NCBI GenBank assembly: GCA_945866245.1
Contig: CAMBGW010000150.1
Location: forward strand, 1-7,410
Direction: 5' to 3'
Source: Verrucomicrobia subdivision 6 bacterium
GTDB lineage: Bacteria > Verrucomicrobiota > Verrucomicrobiia > Methylacidiphilales > Verrucolacustridaceae
Length of the DNA stretch: 7,410 nt
Made by a program: the position numbers and the translations under genes. This document shows positions 6,598 to 7,410 of this stretch, in pieces (position 1 is the stretch's first letter; every line of letters begins with the position of its first letter). The notes below the pieces were generated by a model. That model saw nothing but the letters and a program-made list of their open reading frames with translations, was not told where the DNA came from and searched no databases.

Positions 6598-7410
6598 CCA
6601 TCTTTTCTGAATGGAAAGTAGTAAATAGTCGTTATTGGGGGGGAGCGATGTGACAAAAGACTGAGGTAGATCAGGCGGCTTTTGCCTTCGTATCACATCT
6701 GCCCAAGCTCCCCACTCAGAATTCTCGGCCAACATCTGGCTATGCATTTTCACGTCGCTGCTCGCAGGGGTAAACAGAATGCTGAAAATAGGGTTCACTC
6801 GGTCATGGATCTTGATCAGATCGTCCCGCGTGGCAGGAACCCAAAGAGTCGGCTGGTTCGAATACCATGCCTCTGCCGCTGGAAGATCACTCGCTTGTAG
6901 CTCCTTCGGTTCAAACCAAGAGCGCATAAATAGAAAAATCGGGGGGTAGGTTGGGGGATAAGCAAAGGGAGCCGTATCGGTTCGCAGAACACGATTCAGA
7001 ACTGGCACGCATGAAAGAAACGCAATCAACACCACAAATATTTTGCCCAGCAGCTCAACTTCCAGATTCCATCGCTCCACCAAAACAAAAAGCCCAGCTG
7101 CTCCATAGACACACGCCAAGGGAAGAATCACCATTAGCATCGGTGAGGCTGAGCCGCTATCCCCTCTGGCCACAAAGGCCGTCGCGATAAGTAAAGCCGC
7201 ACTCCCCGCAAGCCAAAGAAGCTTTCCCTTCGCTGCGGACGGCCTTCGGAAGCCGTGAAGTGCGCTGAAAAGTGCCAACGTTCCAGCAATCGCCGCCCCA
7301 CATAAGGCAGGCCCTTGCGTAATCACAAATGCTGCTCCCCTTCCCGCCGACCCTAAAATTCGTCGCCAAACATCGGTTTTTTCTTGATCGAATGTGTAGG
7401 TTCGCCAGAC
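6592..7410 (-). CDS. Integral membrane protein, probable GT-C/family-39-like glycosyltransferase, C-terminal part (5' end outside window)
   Basis: The frame is open from base 7410 to the stop at 6594-6592, giving 272 residues; the GTG at 7326 is an internal Val codon, not the start. Four likely membrane helices lie at about 35-52, 64-81, 90-111 and 120-141. They are followed by a Pro-rich loop (AYPPTYPPIF, about 149-158) and a soluble C-terminal domain of about 100 residues. That domain contains DLPAAEAWYSNQPTLWVP, resembling the D-PWAVAWY---P--WLP stretch I recall from family-39-like membrane glycosyltransferases of Verrucomicrobiota. Such enzymes use lipid-linked sugars on the outer face of the inner membrane, but the catalytic N-terminal loop is not visible, so activity cannot be judged. 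It ends 128 bases before the barrel gene, with a terminator-like structure between, so it is probably a separate transcription unit. The function is tentative; the membrane nature is firm. Confidence 0.55.
   Translation of the reverse strand, partial: VWRTYTFDQEKTDVWRRILGSAGRGAAFVITQGPALCGAAIAGTLALFSALHGFRRPSAAKGKLLWLAGSAALLIATAFVARGDSGSASPMLMVILPLACVYGAAGLFVLVERWNLEVELLGKIFVVLIAFLSCVPVLNRVLRTDTAPFAYPPTYPPIFLFMRSWFEPKELQASDLPAAEAWYSNQPTLWVPATRDDLIKIHDRVNPIFSILFTPASSDVKMHSQMLAENSEWGAWADVIRRQKPPDLPQSFVTSLPPNNDYLLLSIQKRWN

Noticed and set aside
6585..6600. Sigma-54-like TGGAAC...TTGC on the - strand
   Set aside because: The GG and GC elements are 8 bases apart, not 10, and the first lies in the last codons of the membrane protein gene.
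7157..7369. 70-codon open frame on the - strand
   Set aside because: It overlaps the membrane protein frame, which has clear helices and stays open to the edge; the shorter frame has no recognisable features.
1..7410. CRISPR arrays, tRNA or rRNA genes, insertion sequences, attachment sites
   Set aside because: Reading both strands showed no regularly spaced repeats, no cloverleaf-like segment, no transposase and no flanking direct repeats.

Overview
The window looks like chromosomal DNA of a Gram-negative bacterium with roughly balanced base composition. It carries a 3'-terminal piece of arginyl-tRNA synthetase (argS) on the + strand and, on the - strand, a compact exopolysaccharide export operon that runs into two housekeeping genes. 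The outer-membrane barrel protein and the periplasmic export protein show two membranes. The style of the genes and the C-terminal domain of the cut membrane protein at the right edge remind me of Verrucomicrobiota (Opitutae-like). That placement is inferred from memory of family resemblance and is not proven by the sequence.

Layout from left to right. Bases 1-1167 (+) hold the last 388 residues of argS. It converges, across only 17 bases, on rsfS (1185-1529, -), which encodes the ribosomal silencing factor. Next come nadD (1526-2095, -), nicotinate-nucleotide adenylyltransferase; a short polysaccharide export protein of the Wza/OPX type (2092-2790, -); a 763-residue Wzc-like polysaccharide co-polymerase with a tyrosine autokinase domain (2790-5081, -); and a 448-residue outer-membrane beta-barrel protein (5117-6463, -). 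A 128-base gap (6464-6591) holds a terminator-like hairpin and a plausible sigma-70 promoter for the operon. From 6592 to the right edge (-) lies the C-terminal part of an integral membrane protein, probably related to GT-C/family-39 glycosyltransferases.

Transcribed from right to left, the order is barrel, co-polymerase/kinase, OPX protein, NadD, RsfS. After the barrel gene the stop and start codons overlap by 1, 4 and 4 bases, so the last four genes should be translationally coupled. Three of these four start with GTG, GTG and TTG. The likely division of labour is that the Wzc-like protein controls chain export at the inner membrane, the short OPX protein spans the periplasm, and the barrel opens the outer membrane, because the OPX protein lacks the C-terminal membrane-spanning region of classical Wza. 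NadD makes the dinucleotide precursor of NAD and RsfS shuts down ribosomes when nutrients run low.

I see no clearly unprecedented system. The points most worth a second look are the coupling of NAD synthesis and ribosome silencing to an export operon, the 56-residue tail after the tyrosine cluster of the kinase, the Arg-to-Cys change in its oligomerisation motif, and the hairpin plus G-runs at the barrel-kinase junction.
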